Below are positions 6,360 through 9,160 of a DNA stretch of 9,160 nt, one piece after another. The position numbers and the translations under genes are program-made. Within the stretch, counting starts at the first letter, position 1. The number at the start of each line of letters is the position of its first letter. The notes beneath the pieces were generated by a model, which had not been told where the DNA came from, made no database searches, and saw only the letters and a list, made by a program, of their open reading frames with translations. This stretch comes from Marinobacterium sp. xm-d-530 (GTDB lineage Bacteria; Pseudomonadota; Gammaproteobacteria; Pseudomonadales; Balneatricaceae): the NCBI GenBank assembly GCA_949499045.1, contig CATEEE010000100.1, positions 1 to 9,160 on the forward strand, in the 5' to 3' direction.

Positions 6360-7065
6360 GGCTGGCTACGATCTTAGGTATCTCACCTATTGTCTCAGCA
6401 TGCCAATCTGCATCGACCTCCACGGCCCACTCCAACCCTTCTGGGTTGACCCAAATCGTATGCATTCCCATCTCTTTAGCAGCTCGAATATCATTGATAG
6501 GGTGATCGCCAATATGGACCACTTCATCAGCCTTCACCGAAGCAAACTCTAACGCCTTCTCAAACATCAAAGGATGGGGCTTCGCAGTACCCACTCCGTC
6601 AGCATTAAATTGAAAGTCGAACCACTGAGCTAACGGCGTTTTAGCCACCTCAGCATTACCATTACTGAGCGCCCCTATCAGCAAGCCTTGATCTTTAAGC
6701 TGCTGCAGCATTTCGATCACCTGATCGTATGGGGTAATAGCATGGCGGTGATGCAAAAAGAGATCAAAGGCAGCCGCCGCTTTGGATTCAGCTTGTTTCT
6801 GGGTAAGCCCCACAGAAACCATACCCTCTTCAAGCAGACGAAGTCGCGTTTCAGTCATGCTATGCGCAATCTCGGGATAGCGCTCTAGTAGAGATCGGCG
6901 CAGTGCCGAACCTTCTGCTAGATCAGACAGTGAATAGCGCTCCGTATAAGCGGGAATCTCACGCTCTAGCCATGCCCATAAAAGATCGTTCGCCTTAATC
7001 ACAACTGGGTGGACAGCCCATAAGGTATCGTCAAGATCGAAGGTGACACACTTAATTCTTTTCAC
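6349..7065 (-). CDS. HAD superfamily (IA) phosphatase, YigB-like
   Basis: This 238-residue haloacid dehalogenase hydrolase has all four motifs: FDLDDTLW (nucleophile D10, acid/base D12), ALSNGN (S134), K162 in TAKPHP and IGDHPINDI (D187, D192). The stretch between motifs I and II (about 20-115) is helical-looking and fits a C1 cap of subfamily IA. E. coli YigB, which dephosphorylates FMN and a riboflavin precursor, lies next to xerC in the same place, so a related small-phosphate substrate is plausible; substrate choice cannot be read here and HADs are promiscuous. Translation starts at a GTG (7065-7063) inside the end of xerC, a 14-base overlap, with AAGGG (7075-7079) nine bases upstream. 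The 3' end overlaps hemW by 11 bases. Cytoplasmic. Confidence 0.9.
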   Translation of the reverse strand: MKRIKCVTFDLDDTLWAVHPVVIKANDLLWAWLEREIPAYTERYSLSDLAEGSALRRSLLERYPEIAHSMTETRLRLLEEGMVSVGLTQKQAESKAAAAFDLFLHHRHAITPYDQVIEMLQQLKDQGLLIGALSNGNAEVAKTPLAQWFDFQFNADGVGTAKPHPLMFEKALEFASVKADEVVHIGDHPINDIRAAKEMGMHTIWVNPEGLEWAVEVDADWHAETIGEIPKIVASLNR

Positions 7066-7960
7066 GTCGTTTAGCCCTTGGGTGTGAGTTCTGATAGATC
7101 GATTTAAGTTGTTTAAAATCCAAATGCGTGTAGATCTGTGTGGTACTGATATCGGCGTGACCTAACAATTCTTGAACCGCACGAAGATCTCCAGAACCCG
7201 CTAACATTTCAGTGGCAAAACTGTGGCGTAGACGGTGCGGATACAAACTGCCTGCAACACCTGACTGGTCACCAAGCTCTTTCAAACGCTTCTCGACACT
7301 GCGTGCTGATAGGCGCTTACCCAACTTGCCGACAAACAGAGCCTCTTCACTGAAGTCAGCTAATACCAAACGCTCTTTAAGCCATAACTGAATCGCATCT
7401 AGCGCGGCTCCACCAACAGGGACTTGGCGCATTTTGCGACCTTTACCCTCAACAATGACAGAGCCTGAACCTAAATCGATATCACTTAAATTAATACCAA
7501 TAAGCTCCGATACGCGCAGCCCACTGGAATAGAGCAGCTCCATCATCGCTAGATCGCGAATCTTTAAAGGATCATCTTGTGGCGTGTCTAACACTTCGTT
7601 CAGTGTCTCTGAGCTCAGTGTTTGCGGAAGTCGGCGAGGAGCTTTGGGTGCTTTAATGGCCAAAGCCGGGTTGTGTTCGCAGATCGATAGCTGATTCAGA
7701 TATCGATAAAAGCTGCGAAGAGCAGACAGCATGCGTTGCAGCGACCGGCCCGAGAGACCTTCGGAATGAAGCTCAGCGACAGCATAACGCAACGGTCGTT
7801 CCGAGAGTTCCAACCAACCGCTAAACTCAATCAGCTGAAGCGTTTCTCTAAATCGCTGAAGATCGCGCTGATAGTTGAAGACCGTCTTGTCGGATAACTG
7901 ACGCTCAACACGCAGGTGCTCGGTGAAGCGAAATTCTAAATCGCTGTCCGAGCACCCCAT
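7052..7960 (-). CDS. xerC: Tyrosine recombinase XerC
   Basis: XerC, with XerD, cuts and rejoins dif sites to resolve chromosome dimers at division under FtsK control. The 302 residues begin with a SAM-like N-terminal core-binding domain (about 8-95). The catalytic domain that follows has every tyrosine-recombinase residue: R149 in GLRVSEL, K173 in EGKGRK, H242 and R245 in PHRLRHSFAT, H268 in LLGHAD and the nucleophile Y277 in TQIYTHL. These lie within two residues of their positions in E. coli XerC. Assignment to XerC rather than XerD rests mainly on the dapF-DUF484-xerC-HAD order, which is the standard xerC locus. The ATG is one base after the DUF484 stop, with GAGG (7966-7969) five bases upstream. 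It overlaps the HAD gene downstream. No recombination site or cassette array is visible, so it is not an integron or phage integrase. Confidence 0.95.
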   Translation of the reverse strand: MGCSDSDLEFRFTEHLRVERQLSDKTVFNYQRDLQRFRETLQLIEFSGWLELSERPLRYAVAELHSEGLSGRSLQRMLSALRSFYRYLNQLSICEHNPALAIKAPKAPRRLPQTLSSETLNEVLDTPQDDPLKIRDLAMMELLYSSGLRVSELIGINLSDIDLGSGSVIVEGKGRKMRQVPVGGAALDAIQLWLKERLVLADFSEEALFVGKLGKRLSARSVEKRLKELGDQSGVAGSLYPHRLRHSFATEMLAGSGDLRAVQELLGHADISTTQIYTHLDFKQLKSIYQNSHPRAKRREKN

Positions 7961-7961
7961 A

Positions 7962-8633
7962 CTAGCCTCGAATATTCATCAAACGAGCAAGGATTCTGCT
8001 GAGAACTTCCCCGATATACGCCAAAAATAGCGTTCCTTGCGTAGACTGGAAGTAGTTAGCATCGTAAGAGCCAATCACCAGAAGACCTATGGACTCCCCT
8101 TTAACGAGAGGGACCACCGCGCAGGAGCCAACGGGCTTTTGAGGGTTCCTAAACAGGAAGCGGGTCATCTGATCCGATAACTGTCCGCATACCGGATTAG
8201 ATGAGTCAATCAATGGCTGCACTATCGACGTTTGACTGCGTGGCAACACTCTTAATGAATTAACGTCGAGTTCCGTATCAGAGAAGAGAATTAACTCCAC
8301 CTCATCGCCACTGAAATCGCCACACAGGCTCTCTTCTAGTGCAATGCTAACCTCATCAAAGCTGTCCGCTTCGAGCAGTGATAGGACCATTCGCTTGGTC
8401 TTACCGAACTGCCCATCATTGTGACGCGCCGCTTCAATCATATCTGATAAGTGAATCTCGAGCGTGTTGGCTTTCTCACGCAACATGCTAGTTTGACGTT
8501 CAACCAAGGAGACGGCTGAACCTCTTTGATGAGGGACAATTAGCTTCTCAAGCAGCCAAGTATGTTTCTCAAAAAAATGGGGATTCTGAGAAAGCCATTC
8601 TGCTACTTGGTTTTCATCTAGTCGCTGGCTCAT
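7962..8633 (-). CDS. DUF484 family protein with GAF-like domain
   Basis: The 223-residue protein matches the DUF484 (YigA-type) family. The N-terminus VAEWLSQNPHFFEKHTWLLE (10-29) followed by VPHQRGSAVSLVERQ is the family signature. A helical, probably coiled-coil stretch follows (about 40-75, LVERQTSMLREKANTLEIHL). The rest looks like a GAF-type sensor fold, with VELILFSD (111-118), VGSCAVVPLV (168-177), IGLLVIGSYD (182-191) and a closing helix YIGEVLSRILARLM. No ligand is known to me and no enzymatic motif is visible. Its ATG overlaps the dapF TGA by four bases (ATGA), a classic coupling arrangement, and xerC starts one base after its stop. The constant position between dapF and xerC suggests a link to one of them, but that is inference. 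No signal peptide or membrane segment; cytoplasmic. Confidence 0.88.
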   Translation of the reverse strand: MSQRLDENQVAEWLSQNPHFFEKHTWLLEKLIVPHQRGSAVSLVERQTSMLREKANTLEIHLSDMIEAARHNDGQFGKTKRMVLSLLEADSFDEVSIALEESLCGDFSGDEVELILFSDTELDVNSLRVLPRSQTSIVQPLIDSSNPVCGQLSDQMTRFLFRNPQKPVGSCAVVPLVKGESIGLLVIGSYDANYFQSTQGTLFLAYIGEVLSRILARLMNIRG

Positions 8634-9160
8634 AGGTAGATCTGCCCTTCATAAACCGAACTAACGGGGCCGGTCATATTGACGGAGTGCCCATCACCCA
8701 ACCACTCAATCTCAAGATCGCCACCAGGCAAATGAACAGTCACTTTGCTATCTAGAAGGCCTCGTAAACGACCTGAAACAACGGCAGCACAGGCGCCCGT
8801 ACCGCACGCTTGCGTCTCACCTGCGCCGCGCTCATAGACGCGAAGATTCACCTCATTTTTGGAGACGACCTCCATAAATCCGATATTGGCGTGGTTCGGG
8901 AATACAGAATGAGATTCTAGCTCTGGCCCCCAACTCTCAACCGGTGCACGATCAATAGAATCAACGACTAACACAGCATGGGGATTACCCATAGAAACAG
9001 CACCAAATTCAACGGTTTCACCTGAGGCAAGCTGGGTCGAGTAGGTCGTGCTCTTCTCTGTGAAGGTGGTAGGTACCTCAACCGGATCTAACTCTGGAGC
9101 ACCCATATCGACTTCAACTAGGTCACGACCAACAATGTTCAACACAGCTCTCCCACGTGC
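8630..9160 (-). CDS. dapF: Diaminopimelate epimerase DapF (C-terminal part)
   Basis: The reading frame is open to the right edge, giving 176 residues of a protein normally about 275 long, so roughly the first 100 residues are outside the window. A GTG at 9145 is an internal valine codon, not the start: the residues before it (ARGRA) continue the family's conserved ...GR.VL block. DapF interconverts LL- and meso-diaminopimelate by a two-cysteine mechanism without cofactor, feeding lysine and peptidoglycan synthesis. The second catalytic cysteine is present in GAGETQACGTGACAA; the first lies beyond the edge. VSMGNPHAVLVVD, SHSVFPNHANIGFMEVV, LRVYERGAGE and LPGGDLEIEW are further signatures, ending in MTGPVSSVYEGQIYL. 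The stop overlaps the start of the DUF484 gene by four bases. It is the first visible gene of the minus-strand operon; its promoter is not in the window. Confidence 0.96.
   Translation of the reverse strand, partial: ARGRAVLNIVGRDLVEVDMGAPELDPVEVPTTFTEKSTTYSTQLASGETVEFGAVSMGNPHAVLVVDSIDRAPVESWGPELESHSVFPNHANIGFMEVVSKNEVNLRVYERGAGETQACGTGACAAVVSGRLRGLLDSKVTVHLPGGDLEIEWLGDGHSVNMTGPVSSVYEGQIYL

Noticed and set aside
6375..6389. TAGGT-ATCTC-ACCTA inverted repeat just past the hemW stop
   Set aside because: The stem is only five pairs, AT-containing, and is not followed by a T-run on either strand; it lies inside the HAD coding region, so it is not a credible terminator.
6688..6888. 66-codon plus-strand frame inside the HAD gene
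   Set aside because: It is antisense to a HAD gene with all motifs intact, and its translation resembles no family I know.
7052..7960. Mobile integrase or integron signature
   Set aside because: The recombinase has XerC-like residue spacing and sits in the standard dapF-xerC locus; no att sites, cassettes or cargo genes surround it.
8630..9145. A complete 171-residue protein starting at GTG 9145 on the minus strand
   Set aside because: The frame stays open to the window edge and the upstream residues fit DapF; the gene is a partial dapF and the GTG is internal.

Overview
The window looks like a chromosomal housekeeping region from a gammaproteobacterium, probably a marine Pseudomonadales/Oceanospirillales-type lineage. 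The evidence is the pilT | yggS-proC-yggT-metX-metW-DUF4426-rdgB-hemW order, which resembles the Pseudomonas pilT region, together with the classical dapF-DUF484-xerC-HAD cluster. Base composition looks balanced and even along the window (judged by eye, not computed). I see no insertion sequence, phage gene, tRNA, rRNA or CRISPR. Coding density is very high: the longest stretch without a gene is about 65 bases.

Layout. Positions 1-153 (minus) hold the N-terminal end of pilT, the type IV pilus retraction ATPase, which runs off the left edge. A 55-base divergent spacer follows. From 209 to 6359 (plus) eight genes are packed tightly: yggS (pyridoxal-phosphate homeostasis), proC (proline synthesis), yggT (membrane protein), metX and metW (methionine synthesis), a secreted DUF4426 protein, rdgB (nucleotide-pool sanitation) and hemW (radical-SAM heme chaperone). 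From the right edge back to 6349 (minus) lie dapF (partial), a DUF484 protein, xerC and a HAD phosphatase, joined by start/stop overlaps. The two blocks converge, and the ends of hemW and the HAD gene overlap by 11 bases with no terminator between them.

How the genes fit together. metX and metW overlap and almost certainly act in one step of methionine synthesis. dapF makes meso-diaminopimelate for lysine and peptidoglycan. xerC resolves chromosome dimers. rdgB removes non-canonical purine nucleotides. The other genes share transcription rather than an obvious pathway. yggT-metX has the only spacer in the plus block that looks like it holds a promoter (an extended -10 at 2361-2369).

I found no convincing undescribed system. 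The least understood parts are the exported DUF4426 protein between metW and rdgB, the GAF-like DUF484 protein translationally coupled to dapF and next to xerC, and the tail-to-tail overlap of the two operons.
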